A stretch of DNA of 64,000 bases from CAG-177 sp003514385 (GCA_051920445.1 JBPPLN010000001.1:496001-560000), one strand, 5' to 3'; positions 1-8,054 are shown, numbered from the stretch's first letter. Made by a program: numbers and translations. The notes: generated by a model not told the origin, from the sequence alone.

Positions 1-480
1 ATCATCGCGCTCATCACCGCCTATTTCTTCAAGCACACGCGCACAGGACTTCAGCTGCGCGCGGTCGGCGAGAATCCCGCAACAAGTGACGCGGCGGGCA
101 TCAACGTCGGCAGATACAAATATGTCTCGACAATCGTCGGCAGCGTTATAGCGGGTCTCGGCGGTCTCTACTACGTCATGGACTACGCGAACGGCGTCTG
201 GTCGAACAACGGCTTCGGCGACCGCGGCTGGCTTGCAATCGCGCTCGTTATCTTCGCCGTCTGGAAGCCCGATCTCGGCATCCTCGGCTCGTTCCTCTTC
301 GGCGGTCTCATGGTCGTTCACAACTACATCCCGAACCTCAGCTTCGGCGCGCAGGAGCTGTTCATGATGACTCCCTATGTTGTTACGATAATCGTCCTTG
401 TCGCGGTCAGCATGCGCCGCAAGCGCGAGAATCTGCCGCCCGCGAGCCTCGGACTTTCTTACTTCCGCGAGGATCGATAA
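1..480 (+). CDS. ABC transporter permease, nucleoside/simple-sugar type (3' part)
   Basis: The reading frame is open from the first base and ends at a TAA at 478-480, so only the C-terminal 159 residues are present. It carries the coupling-loop signature of the BPD_transp_2 family (AVGENP followed by AAGINV), then three or four hydrophobic segments, and ends in PASLGLSYFREDR, a C-terminus typical of permeases that work with BMP-type nucleoside or simple-sugar binding lipoproteins (NupQ/YufQ-like). It would form one half of the membrane channel. The ATPase, partner permease and binding protein presumably lie upstream outside the window. The substrate cannot be told from this fragment. Confidence 0.85.
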   Translation: MIALITAYFFKHTRTGLQLRAVGENPATSDAAGINVGRYKYVSTIVGSVIAGLGGLYYVMDYANGVWSNNGFGDRGWLAIALVIFAVWKPDLGILGSFLFGGLMVVHNYIPNLSFGAQELFMMTPYVVTIIVLVAVSMRRKRENLPPASLGLSYFREDR

Positions 481-482
481 TA

Positions 483-511
483 TTGATTTTTTGAAACTCA
501 TGGTGTATAAT
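483..511 (+). promoter_or_regulatory. Promoter of the aldolase gene
   Basis: TTGATT at 483-488 and a perfect TATAAT at 506-511 with a 17-bp spacer. It lies directly after the permease stop codon and 28 bp before the aldolase start, so the aldolase has its own sigma-A type promoter. A strong AGGAGG ribosome site follows at about 527-532. Confidence 0.75.
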
Positions 512-539
512 AAAGCCATAAAACTTAGGAGGTTTTACT

Positions 540-1403
540 ATGTTAGTTTCCGCAGCAAAAATGCTCAAAGATGCAAAGGCCGGCAAGTACGCGGTCGGTC
601 ACTTCAATATCAACAACCTTGAGTGGACAAAGGCTATTCTTCTCACCGCTCAGGAGCTCAACTCGCCCGTTATCCTTGGCGTGTCCGAGGGCGCAGGCAA
701 GTATATGTGCGGTTTCAAGACCGTCACCGCCATGGTTGACGCTATGATCGACGAGCTCGGAATTACCGTTCCCGTTGCGCTTCACCTTGATCACGGCTCC
801 TATGAGGGCGCGCTCAAGTGCATCGAGGCGGGCTTCTCCTCCGTCATGTTCGACGGCTCTCACTACGGCATTGAGGAGAACATCGAGAAGACCAAGGAGA
901 TAATCGCTCTCGCTCACTCGAAGGGCATTTCCGTTGAGGCTGAAGTCGGCGCCATCGGCGGCGAAGAGGACGGCGTTATAGGCGGCGGCGAGGTCGCAGA
1001 CCCCGAGGAGTGCAAGATGATCGCTGATCTCGGCGTCGATATGCTCGCAGCGGGCATCGGCAACATTCACGGCAAGTATCCCGCAAACTGGAAGGGCTTG
1101 AGATTTGATGTTCTCGCCAACATCCAGGAGCTCACCGGTGAGATGCCCCTCGTTCTCCACGGCGGCACAGGCATCCCCGCAGACATGATAAAGGAAGCTA
1201 TCTCCCTCGGCGTTTCCAAGATCAACGTCAACACCGAGTGCCAGCTCGCTTTCGCTGACGCTACCAGAAAGTACATCGAGGCAGGCAAGGATCTCGAGGG
1301 CAAGGGCTTCGATCCCAGAAAGCTTCTCGCACCCGGCTTCGAGGCTATCAAGGCTACCGTCAAAGAGAAGATGGAGCTGTTCGGATCGGTCAACAAGGCA
1401 TAA
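540..1403 (+). CDS. fba: Fructose-bisphosphate aldolase, class II
   Basis: Cleaves fructose 1,6-bisphosphate to dihydroxyacetone phosphate and glyceraldehyde 3-phosphate in cytoplasmic glycolysis. The 287-residue protein has the class II zinc enzyme signatures: HLDHG at residues 82-86 (catalytic Asp84, zinc ligand His85), an acidic GGEEDG loop near 139, a GNIHGKYP segment near 178 and HGGTG near 208, the last two supplying zinc and phosphate contacts. Length fits the B. subtilis FbaA type. AGGAGG sits 7 bp before the ATG. The gene is monocistronic, between its own promoter and a strong terminator. A 290-codon open frame on the other strand is only a shadow. Confidence 0.97.
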   Translation: MLVSAAKMLKDAKAGKYAVGHFNINNLEWTKAILLTAQELNSPVILGVSEGAGKYMCGFKTVTAMVDAMIDELGITVPVALHLDHGSYEGALKCIEAGFSSVMFDGSHYGIEENIEKTKEIIALAHSKGISVEAEVGAIGGEEDGVIGGGEVADPEECKMIADLGVDMLAAGIGNIHGKYPANWKGLRFDVLANIQELTGEMPLVLHGGTGIPADMIKEAISLGVSKINVNTECQLAFADATRKYIEAGKDLEGKGFDPRKLLAPGFEAIKATVKEKMELFGSVNKA

Positions 1404-1425
1404 GAAAAGCTTCAAAAAAACAATT

Positions 1426-1457
1426 TACCGGCAGAGTAAAATCTGCCGGTATTTTTA
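1426..1457 (+). terminator. Rho-independent terminator of fba
   Basis: A 10-bp perfect stem (1426-1435 with 1442-1451) with a 6-nt loop, followed by a T-rich run. It lies 22 bp after the aldolase stop. Confidence 0.9.
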
Positions 1458-1478
1458 TTTGGGGAGATGATAAAAATT

Positions 1479-1503
1479 GCCGCCGATATTTTAACTCGGC
1501 GGC
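1479..1503 (-). terminator. Terminator hairpin facing the 1527-2306 gene
   Basis: GCCGCCGA pairs with TCGGCGGC around a 9-nt loop. Reading the minus strand a run of five T follows, so it best serves the SHOCT gene pair. A shorter T run on the plus side may make it bidirectional. Confidence 0.75.
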
Positions 1504-1526
1504 TTTTGCATATGAGAATGAAGTTA

Positions 1527-2306
1527 TTAAAGCTTCTCCAACAGCTTCTGACGCTGTTCGTCATACTGCTCCTTGTCGAGAGTCCCTGCGGAGAGTTCGG
1601 CGTTCAGTTTCTTGAGCTGTTCTTCGATGCTTGGCTCCGGACTGAATACCTTGAATAATAAAAGTGCATGTGCGGCAACGGTGATTACGGGGAGAACTAA
1701 AGCTGCAATTCTCAACCACATTCTGTTTATATCTTCGAACCCTGACAAATCTTCTATGATATATGTAATTTCCTCTATAAAATCGGCATTACTCTGTATC
1801 CATACAATGCACGGAAATACTAAGAATATAACACACGCCACTTTAAACAACTTATATTTACCATTTTTGAGGAAATATAAACCTACGGGTAAAGCGGCAA
1901 TGGGCAACAACAAAAACAGGAAAACCATAAAATCCTCTATATCCGGAGAGCTAAAGGAAAAAACTTCACTGCGAATCAGCTGATATATTTCCAGCACTAC
2001 TTCAGTTAACACAAAAATTTTAAAAAGTTTATACGGATCTGCCTTTTCGTCTTTTCCTTTCACATATATGTATATGCTCACCCCAAAAGGCAATCCGTAG
2101 GCAATAATTGATCTTATTATGCCTTCTATTACACCACGTGTAATGTCATGTATGTCATCGGCTTTAAAATAGGGATTTTCATAATATTCAGAGTATTTTA
2201 CAATTGCCGAGCCGATTTGACTAACCAAAACTATCGCTACCGTAATCGCAAGCAGGATACAAACCAACTTCATTTTATCCGCATGATAGCTTAATTTTTT
2301 ATTCAC
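1527..2306 (-). CDS. Membrane protein with C-terminal SHOCT domain
   Basis: A 259-residue protein with about five or six hydrophobic segments (residues ~12-30, 55-75, 85-105, 120-140, 150-170 and 195-215) followed by a charged tail with the SHOCT pattern, L-x-x-L-x-x-x-[GT]-x-[IL]-[TD]-x-E-x-[YF], here ending KLLEKL. SHOCT tails are short helical hairpins at the C-terminus of many membrane proteins and are thought to mediate oligomerisation or partner binding. The start is a GTG at 2306, 3 bp after the stop of the upstream SHOCT gene, behind a GGAGAGGGG ribosome site. The two genes form one operon. Enzymatic function is not evident, and AT-rich composition sets it apart from its neighbours. 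Confidence 0.7.
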   Translation of the reverse strand: MNKKLSYHADKMKLVCILLAITVAIVLVSQIGSAIVKYSEYYENPYFKADDIHDITRGVIEGIIRSIIAYGLPFGVSIYIYVKGKDEKADPYKLFKIFVLTEVVLEIYQLIRSEVFSFSSPDIEDFMVFLFLLLPIAALPVGLYFLKNGKYKLFKVACVIFLVFPCIVWIQSNADFIEEITYIIEDLSGFEDINRMWLRIAALVLPVITVAAHALLLFKVFSPEPSIEEQLKKLNAELSAGTLDKEQYDEQRQKLLEKL

Positions 2307-2309
2307 TTC

Positions 2310-2939
2310 TTATTCCCCTCTCCTGATTTCTCTAAGATACTCCTCTTCTGTTATGAGTCCATGATCTTTTAACCGTTTAAGCTCTGTCTTTCTCTTACTT
2401 TTATCTGTTTCTTTATTATTACCTGCATCTAAATCACTTTCCGATTTTGTGCTCACGGAATCCGAATTTGCCTTTTCCTGATATTCTTCTTCGGTTATAA
2501 GCCCCTGTTCTTTTAAGCGGTCGAGCTCGGCTTTCTTCCTGTCTGTATCACTACTTTCTTTCATTTTTGTCCATAAGCTTTGCTTTTTATTGCCACTGTT
2601 TACACCAAAAATCACCTCTGAAGCACCAACTGTTCCTGCACTCTCCAGAGAAATCTTTCCTGCTGTGATAGTACTGTTTTCCACAAGCTCACCAAGGGCG
2701 TACATCGGAAGATTAGTTAAATACGCCATGAGCGGGCCCAAGATCACTGTAGCTATACCGCCAAAACAAAGTCCCCACAAATCATACGAATCTACTATTC
2801 CGACAATTATCATAACTATTCCGCCTACACAAAAAAAGAAGGCATCAATCCACATAAAAGTTTGAGCTAATCTCTTTATTGTCCCTCCTATGTTCTTTTC
2901 TCTGCTGTACTTTAAATTGTCAAAAAAAGTTTTAAACAT
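2310..2939 (-). CDS. Membrane protein with two SHOCT motifs
   Basis: A 209-residue protein. The first ~110 residues hold two hydrophobic hairpins, the second near LGPLMAYLTNLPMYALGELVE. The tail holds two SHOCT units, LKEQGLITEEEYQ and LKDHGLITEEEYL, separated by an acidic, serine-rich linker. An 11-codon longer reading from 2972 exists, but GAGGGAGG lies 7 bp before the ATG at 2939 and the longer start would fall inside an operator-like palindrome, so 2939 is preferred. It is transcribed with the following SHOCT gene, divergently from an XRE regulator. No catalytic motif is visible. Its role may be as a partner of the downstream SHOCT protein, which is inference only. Confidence 0.7.
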   Translation of the reverse strand: MFKTFFDNLKYSREKNIGGTIKRLAQTFMWIDAFFFCVGGIVMIIVGIVDSYDLWGLCFGGIATVILGPLMAYLTNLPMYALGELVENSTITAGKISLESAGTVGASEVIFGVNSGNKKQSLWTKMKESSDTDRKKAELDRLKEQGLITEEEYQEKANSDSVSTKSESDLDAGNNKETDKSKRKTELKRLKDHGLITEEEYLREIRRGE

Positions 2940-2961
2940 CCAAAAACCTCCCTCTGTTTTT

Positions 2962-3042
2962 ACTAACCACATAAGATTAGTTTTATTTTATATTAAACCA
3001 CATATGGTTAATTGTCAAGGATATACTAATCACATATGATAC
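2962..3042. promoter_or_regulatory. Divergent promoters with three operator-like palindromes
   Basis: Plus promoter: TTGTCA 3012-3017, 17 bp, TATGAT 3035-3040. Minus promoter: a perfect TTGACA (3019-3014), 17 bp, TAATAT (2996-2991). The two -35 boxes overlap. Three related sites share the core CACATATG or CATAAG flanked by TAA/TTA half-sites: 2962-2981 (ACTAACCA half-site and its inverse), 2993-3011 and 3025-3042. Their centres are 31 and 32 bp apart. Site 3 covers the plus -10, site 2 lies in the minus spacer, and site 1 lies just after the minus -10. This fits repression of both promoters by the adjacent XRE protein. Confidence 0.65.
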
Positions 3043-3079
3043 AATTCAGCAAAACTTACAAAAGAGAGCTGCTGTAATT

Positions 3080-3304
3080 ATGCAAAAATACTATTATCAG
3101 AGACTGCGCGACATTCGTGAGGACAGAGAAAAAACGCAAAAGGAAATTGCGGAAGTGCTCAACACGACCTACCAGTATTACAGCGCATACGAGCGCGGTG
3201 TGCGGGACATACCGAGCCACCATATAAAAACTCTTGCGCTCTACTACAACATCTCCGCAGACTACCTTTTGGGACTTACGGACGAGCCGAAAGCGCTGAA
3301 ATAA
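3080..3304 (+). CDS. XRE-family transcriptional regulator, small
   Basis: A 74-residue stand-alone helix-turn-helix of the Cro/CI type (HTH_3). The pattern KTQKEIAEVLNTTYQYYSAYERG, residues ~19-41, contains both HTH helices, and the C-terminus ISADYLLGLTDEP is the common ending of small clostridial XRE repressors. It is divergent from the SHOCT operon, with three operator-like palindromes in the shared promoter region, so it most likely represses that operon and itself. The ribosome site is weak (GAGAG about 12 bp upstream). No effector or protease domain is present, so the signal that relieves repression is not visible. Confidence 0.85.
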   Translation: MQKYYYQRLRDIREDREKTQKEIAEVLNTTYQYYSAYERGVRDIPSHHIKTLALYYNISADYLLGLTDEPKALK

Positions 3305-3310
3305 AAGTTT

Positions 3311-3353
3311 AACGCCCGAGTGCGGATATCTCTATTGACTGCACTCGGGCGTT
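3311..3353 (+). terminator. Long hairpin between the XRE gene and the GH35 gene
   Basis: A perfect 13-bp stem (3311-3323 with 3341-3353) around a 17-nt loop directly after the XRE stop. It lacks a clean T run on the plus side. Its right arm occupies the spacer of the downstream promoter, so it may both end the XRE transcript and affect the next promoter. Confidence 0.55.
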
Positions 3354-3363
3354 ATTGTATAAT
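3335..3363 (+). promoter_or_regulatory. Promoter of the GH35 gene
   Basis: TTGACT 3335-3340 and a perfect TATAAT 3358-3363 with a 17-bp spacer, 30 bp before the start codon. An AGGGGG ribosome site follows. Confidence 0.75.
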
Positions 3364-3393
3364 CAACTAAAAATCTTAGGGGGAACAGAATAA

Positions 3394-5136
3394 ATGCTCA
3401 CTATAAAAGACGGCGAGTTCAAAATGGACGGCAAGAGCTTCCGCATATATTCCGGCTCGATGCACTATTTCCGCATCATGCCCGAATACTGGGAGGACAG
3501 GCTCAGAAAGCTCAAGGCGGCGGGTTTCAACACGGTTGAAACATATGTCTGCTGGAACATGCATGAGCCGCGGAAGGGCGAATTTGACTTCACCGGCAGG
3601 TTCGACATCAGGCGTTTTATCAAGACGGCGCAGGAGGTCGGGCTCTATGCGATAGTCAGACCCGGTCCGTATATCTGCGCGGAATGGGACTTTGGCGGAC
3701 TGCCGGCATGGTTGCTCAAGGACAGAAACATGCGTCTGCGCTGCGCCTATCCCGAATATTTGCAGCATGTTTCGGACTTCTATCACAGGCTGTTTGAGGA
3801 GATCGGCGATCTTCAGCAGAGCGAGGGCGGCAACATAATCGCGATGCAGATTGAGAACGAATACGGAAGCTACGGCAACGACAAGGAATATCTCAGATAT
3901 ATTGAAAAGCTGATGCTCGACTGCGGCACAAAGGTTATGCTCTTCACCTCCGACGGCGACGACAACAGCATGCTCTCCGGCGGCACGCTCCCCGATGTGT
4001 TCAAGACGCTGAACTTCGGTTCGCGCGCGTCCGAGATATTCAACGCCATGGACAGATTCCACGAGAACACCCCGAAGATGTGCACCGAGTTCTGGTGCGG
4101 CTGGTTCGACCACTGGGGCGAGGAACATCACACTCGCGGCTCAGACAGCGTTGCGGGCGAGATTAAAGATTTTCTTGACATCGACGCGAGCTTCAATTTC
4201 TACATGTTCCACGGTGGCACGAACTTCGGCTTCACTGCCGGAGCGAACTGCTACGAAGAATATCAGCCGACGGTCACGAGCTATGACTACTGCGCACTGC
4301 TGACCGAATGGGGCGACTACACGCCCGCATATTATGCAGTCAGAGAGCTTCTGCTCAAGGCTCAGAACCTGCCCGAGACCGAGCTTCCCGCATCGCCGGA
4401 GCTCCAGACGATAGGCAAAGTCGAGCTTGACGAGAGCACCTCGCTGATGAGCAACTTCGACAATCTCGGCGAGCGCCACCGCGTTCCCCTGCCCGAGAGC
4501 ATGGAATATTTCGGCCAGAACAGCGGCATGATCTACTACGAGACGAAGCTCGAACAGATATATGACCCGCGCGAGCTGCGCGTTGCGAATGTCCACGACA
4601 CTGCGTATATCTATATAGACGGCGAGCACAAGGCGACTATTGACCGCCGCGACGAGAACAAAGTCAAGGGCTACGACACATTCAAATTCGACGGCTGCAC
4701 GGACGGCTGCACGATAGGCGTATTGGTTGACGCGATGGGACGAGTGAACTACGGCGAGCACCTCTACGACCGCAAGGGCATTTACGCCATCCGCTACGGC
4801 AATCAGAATCTCATGGGCTACGACGTTGTCACGCTCCCGCTCGACAATCCCGAGAAGATAGACTTTTCGCTCGAGGGCGGCAAGTATCCCCTCTTCATGC
4901 GCGGACACTTCAAGGCGCAGAGCCAAAATGACTGCTTCGTTCACCTTGACGGGTTCAAGAAAGGCTGCGTGTACATAAACGGCTTCAACATCGGCCGCTA
5001 CTGGGAGATAGGCCCCCAGCGCGCGCTGTACATTCCCGGAGTTCTGCTCAAGGACGAAAATGAGATAATCATACTCGAACTTGAGGGCTGCGAGAAGGCG
5101 GAGGTCGAGATAACCGCCGAGCCGGATTTGGGATAA
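3394..5136 (+). CDS. Beta-galactosidase, glycoside hydrolase family 35
   Basis: Hydrolyses terminal non-reducing beta-galactosyl residues. The 580-residue protein begins directly with the GH35 catalytic barrel and has no signal peptide, so it should act in the cytoplasm on imported galactosides. Family signatures are GPYICAEWDFGG (residues 91-102), QIENEYGSYG with the likely acid/base Glu156, and TEFWCGWFDHWGE with the likely nucleophile Glu232, followed by FHGGTNFG. Residues ~380-575 form beta-sandwich domains including a NGFNIGRYW segment typical of the C-terminal jelly roll. It has its own promoter and converges on the M28 gene, from which a shared terminator separates it. Its natural substrate, such as host glycan or plant galactan, is not shown by sequence. 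Confidence 0.95.
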   Translation: MLTIKDGEFKMDGKSFRIYSGSMHYFRIMPEYWEDRLRKLKAAGFNTVETYVCWNMHEPRKGEFDFTGRFDIRRFIKTAQEVGLYAIVRPGPYICAEWDFGGLPAWLLKDRNMRLRCAYPEYLQHVSDFYHRLFEEIGDLQQSEGGNIIAMQIENEYGSYGNDKEYLRYIEKLMLDCGTKVMLFTSDGDDNSMLSGGTLPDVFKTLNFGSRASEIFNAMDRFHENTPKMCTEFWCGWFDHWGEEHHTRGSDSVAGEIKDFLDIDASFNFYMFHGGTNFGFTAGANCYEEYQPTVTSYDYCALLTEWGDYTPAYYAVRELLLKAQNLPETELPASPELQTIGKVELDESTSLMSNFDNLGERHRVPLPESMEYFGQNSGMIYYETKLEQIYDPRELRVANVHDTAYIYIDGEHKATIDRRDENKVKGYDTFKFDGCTDGCTIGVLVDAMGRVNYGEHLYDRKGIYAIRYGNQNLMGYDVVTLPLDNPEKIDFSLEGGKYPLFMRGHFKAQSQNDCFVHLDGFKKGCVYINGFNIGRYWEIGPQRALYIPGVLLKDENEIIILELEGCEKAEVEITAEPDLG

Positions 5137-5155
5137 AAAATATATAGAAGACAAA

Positions 5156-5184
5156 ACCCCGGGCTGTAAAATACAGTCCGGGGT
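5156..5184. terminator. Bidirectional terminator between GH35 and M28 genes
   Basis: A 13-bp stem with one G-T pair (5156-5168 with 5172-5184) around a 3-nt loop, between two convergent genes. A T-rich stretch follows on the minus strand. Confidence 0.85.
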
Positions 5185-5204
5185 GAGCTTATTTAAGATA
5201 AGAT

Positions 5205-6446
5205 TTACTGCTTTGCGCCGTTATCGAACATCTCGAGCGCCTTGACGCTGATTGCGAAGCAATCGGCGAGACCCTGCTCGTTCATGTTGTCATAGGTGTC
5301 TCTTCTGGTGTGATAGTAGTCCTCAAGCTTATGGTTGAGTCCGGTGACGCCGGTCGCTCTGAAGCCCGCCTGCGCGAACGCTGCGGAGTCGGTTGCGCCG
5401 CCGAGAGGCGGAACCCAGCCCTTCTTACAGGAGATATCAAGCTCCTTAGCAGCCTCCATAAACAGGTCGGAGACGTCTTTATCCGCCTTGACCGTGCCGT
5501 TGAGGTCGCGGTAGTTGGTCATAAGATACTTGGGATCGTGAATCGTATCATAAGAGAAGATGAAGGTCGGGACATCGTCGAACTCGCCCTTATGAGCCGC
5601 GCACCACGCCTTTGCGCCGCGCAGACCCGCTTCCTCGGAGCCGGTGAGGATAACGCCGACTTCGGTGTTTTCAAACTCGATGCCCTCTTCCTTGAGAGCC
5701 TTGAGGATGGCTATGCCCATATAGCAGCCGGAAAGGTTGTCGTTCGCGCCGTCAACGATGCGGTTCTCGTTCCACATCCAATAAAGGCCGATAAGGAACG
5801 GGACGAACACAAGACCGATTAGGCGAAGAAGTCCGAGGGTCTCGTCTGCGTCAAACGAGACATACTCGAATCCGTTCTTTGCTACGAGCATTATGGAAAT
5901 GACAAGATAATAGACAGCGCCGATGCCGCAGATAACCGCGTGACCCTCAAAGCCGACACCGCCGAGCTTATAGTTTACGGGCCACTCCCAGGCAGCGTCC
6001 GGATGGCCGTTGAAGAATATGCGGCGCTTGACCTCGCCCTTGCAGCTCTTGACTGCGGTGACGTTATGTCCGGTCTTTTCGGGGAAGAAGCGATCGATAA
6101 ACTTCTTATAGAGTCCGAACTGCATAAAGACTATAAGCAGACCGACGACGATAAGAATTATCGAAACGAGCGGATAGAAGAACGAAATAGCTACCGCCGC
6201 GAGAACGAAGGTAATTGTGAAATATATCCAGCCGAAGAACGAACCGGGGTTCTCTTTGAACGACTCGACGTCGGCTCTCTCGCATCCGCACTCGTTTTTC
6301 AGTACGTCCGCCATATACTCACATGCCTGCTGCTCGCCCTTGGAGCCGGGATCGCGTTTTTCGAAGTCCTTGCATATGTGGGTTATCTCGCTCACCATAT
6401 ACTCGGCTGCTTCTTTCTTCTTGTCAATGACTGACTGAAGATTCAT
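5205..6446 (-). CDS. Membrane-embedded M28-family metallopeptidase (copy 1)
   Basis: A 413-residue zinc peptidase of family M28 (aminopeptidase or glutaminyl-cyclase-like fold). Expected dinuclear zinc ligands appear in order: GHPD (His and Asp), GANDN (bridging Asp), GSEEAG (catalytic Glu pair), SYDTIHD (Asp) and YYHTRRDT (His). Unusually, two hydrophobic pairs interrupt the fold: one at residues ~72-112, before the first ligand, and one at ~172-232, between the first and second ligands. The active site is therefore tethered to the membrane. There is no signal peptide. AGGAGG lies before the ATG at 6446. It follows a paralogue of the same layout by about 80 bp and is probably co-transcribed. 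The substrate is unknown. Confidence 0.85.
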   Translation of the reverse strand: MNLQSVIDKKKEAAEYMVSEITHICKDFEKRDPGSKGEQQACEYMADVLKNECGCERADVESFKENPGSFFGWIYFTITFVLAAVAISFFYPLVSIILIVVGLLIVFMQFGLYKKFIDRFFPEKTGHNVTAVKSCKGEVKRRIFFNGHPDAAWEWPVNYKLGGVGFEGHAVICGIGAVYYLVISIMLVAKNGFEYVSFDADETLGLLRLIGLVFVPFLIGLYWMWNENRIVDGANDNLSGCYMGIAILKALKEEGIEFENTEVGVILTGSEEAGLRGAKAWCAAHKGEFDDVPTFIFSYDTIHDPKYLMTNYRDLNGTVKADKDVSDLFMEAAKELDISCKKGWVPPLGGATDSAAFAQAGFRATGVTGLNHKLEDYYHTRRDTYDNMNEQGLADCFAISVKALEMFDNGAKQ

Positions 6447-6528
6447 TTTTATTACCTCCTTAAATATAAGTCAAGCGGCCGCCCGAAACCGCAAATACGG
6501 GTCGCGGCAGCCGCTCAAAATACTTTTT

Positions 6529-7866
6529 TTACTGGCGGGGACCGGTGAAGCCGTTCGCCTGCTGGAACTTGTCGATCTTGTCGATAACGCCGAGGACAAC
6601 ATCGAATCCGTCGCCGACGGTGTCAACGCTGAAGCGCTCGGGCATATCGTGCCAGGTGTGATAATAATAGGTCAGGGTCGGATCCTGAGCCGCAAATGTA
6701 ACGGACTTCATGCCCGCCTTGGTCATCGGGGTGCTGTCGCAGCCGCCGACGGGGTTATGTATGCAGCCGTTCGACTTACTCTGAATGCCGAGCTCCGCGA
6801 AGGTATCCTTGAACATTGCTTCAAGATCCTTGTCGAAGCGGCAGAACTGCCAATCGTCCTTGATAACGACCTCGAAATAGTCCTTATCGGCGACGGAGTC
6901 CAGATTTATGTTCCATGCGTTCTCAAGAATAGCCTCGCCCTTATGAGCGCGGGTGAAAGCGAGAGAACCGCGGAGTCCAGCCTCCTCAGAGCCGCAGTTG
7001 AAGTCGATGATGCGGCAGTTCTTGGGCATCTTGTCGGGATTCTCTTTGAAATACTTTGTAACAGCATAGCTGATAGCGCATCCGGAGGCGTTATCCATAG
7101 CGCCGCGGGATGCGTTGCGCGGATCAGGATCAGCCCACATGACAAGGAACGCGCAGCCGATAGCGGTGACGAGGGGCAGGAAGCGCATAGCGAACATGAA
7201 GTTCACGAACGCGGGAGAAGCGAAAGCTTCCGCTGCCCAGCTTGCGCCGAAATAATAGCCGGTGTAGAGGGTCGCGACGGCAATCGAAGTGCCTGCAAGG
7301 AAGAAGAAGCAGAGAGCGCCGAAGCCGACCTTGACGAATGTGGCAACGAGGCCGAGTGCGGGGTTTGTCTTAGCGAACTTCGAAGCGTGCTCGGAATGGC
7401 GCCAGTTCCAGCTGGTGTCGGTATGGCCGGAGAGGATGATGGTGTAGTCATACTTGCCGTCCTCCGGGAGCAGCTCGCCATAGGTGTTCTGCGATACTTC
7501 CTGCTTGAAGAACATATCGAACCAGGTCTTATAAAGGAAAACGCTGCAGACAAGCCAGACGATGCATGCCGCCGAAGCGAGAGCCATGCCGTACCAGACT
7601 GCGGGGATGCCCATTGCGATATAGACAAGGGCGCTCAGCGCGAGACCGAGCCAGCCTGCATAGGGGATTCCGCCGATGGACGCACGCGGGGAAACCGCAA
7701 ACTCTTCGCGAACGGGCTCGATGCCGATCTCTCTGAGCTTATCGCCCATATAGGCAGCAAACTTTTTTTCGCCGTCCGAACCCGGCAATCTTGCGCCGAT
7801 GTTCTTCGCGGCATGATTGATTATGTCGTATACCTCTTCGGCATACTTTCTGTGTTCTTCTTTCAT
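6529..7866 (-). CDS. Membrane-embedded M28-family metallopeptidase (copy 2)
   Basis: A paralogue of the next gene with the same arrangement: SGHTDTSWNW (first ligands), GAMDNASG, CGSEEAGLRGS, NLDSVAD and YYHTWHD, interrupted by hydrophobic hairpins before the first ligand and between the first and second. An upstream ATG at 7899 gives 11 more residues, but a TATAAT box ends 2 bp before it, so the mRNA should start inside those codons. The ATG at 7866 with AAGGAG 12 bp upstream is preferred, giving 445 residues. An imperfect hairpin at 6474-6515 with no T run separates it from copy 1. A role in turnover of short peptides at the membrane is inference. Confidence 0.82.
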   Translation of the reverse strand: MKEEHRKYAEEVYDIINHAAKNIGARLPGSDGEKKFAAYMGDKLREIGIEPVREEFAVSPRASIGGIPYAGWLGLALSALVYIAMGIPAVWYGMALASAACIVWLVCSVFLYKTWFDMFFKQEVSQNTYGELLPEDGKYDYTIILSGHTDTSWNWRHSEHASKFAKTNPALGLVATFVKVGFGALCFFFLAGTSIAVATLYTGYYFGASWAAEAFASPAFVNFMFAMRFLPLVTAIGCAFLVMWADPDPRNASRGAMDNASGCAISYAVTKYFKENPDKMPKNCRIIDFNCGSEEAGLRGSLAFTRAHKGEAILENAWNINLDSVADKDYFEVVIKDDWQFCRFDKDLEAMFKDTFAELGIQSKSNGCIHNPVGGCDSTPMTKAGMKSVTFAAQDPTLTYYYHTWHDMPERFSVDTVGDGFDVVLGVIDKIDKFQQANGFTGPRQ

Positions 7867-7900
7867 GAAAAAGCGATACTCCTTTTGAAAATGTGCCATA

Positions 7901-7930
7901 ATTATACAATAATTAGACGCAAAATTGCAA
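7901..7930 (-). promoter_or_regulatory. Promoter of the M28 gene pair
   Basis: TTGCAA (7930-7925), 18 bp, perfect TATAAT (7906-7901). Its position decides the downstream start codon of the first M28 gene. Confidence 0.65.
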
Positions 7931-8054
7931 TAGAGTTTAAAGAGAATATAAAAATTTCTTTAAATCTTTGTGAACGAGTAAATTTTTTCGGCGTCGGGCG
8001 GAAACGATAATAAATGCAAAGGCGCTTTTTTCTATCAGAAAGGATAAAATTAAA

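Noticed and set aside
543..1415. 290-codon minus-strand frame antisense to fba
   Set aside because: The plus-strand aldolase is unmistakable. The antisense frame has no ribosome site and arises from codon bias, as do the long antisense frames over groEL (45044-46831), GH2 (52711-54507) and cysS-cysE (54549-56192).
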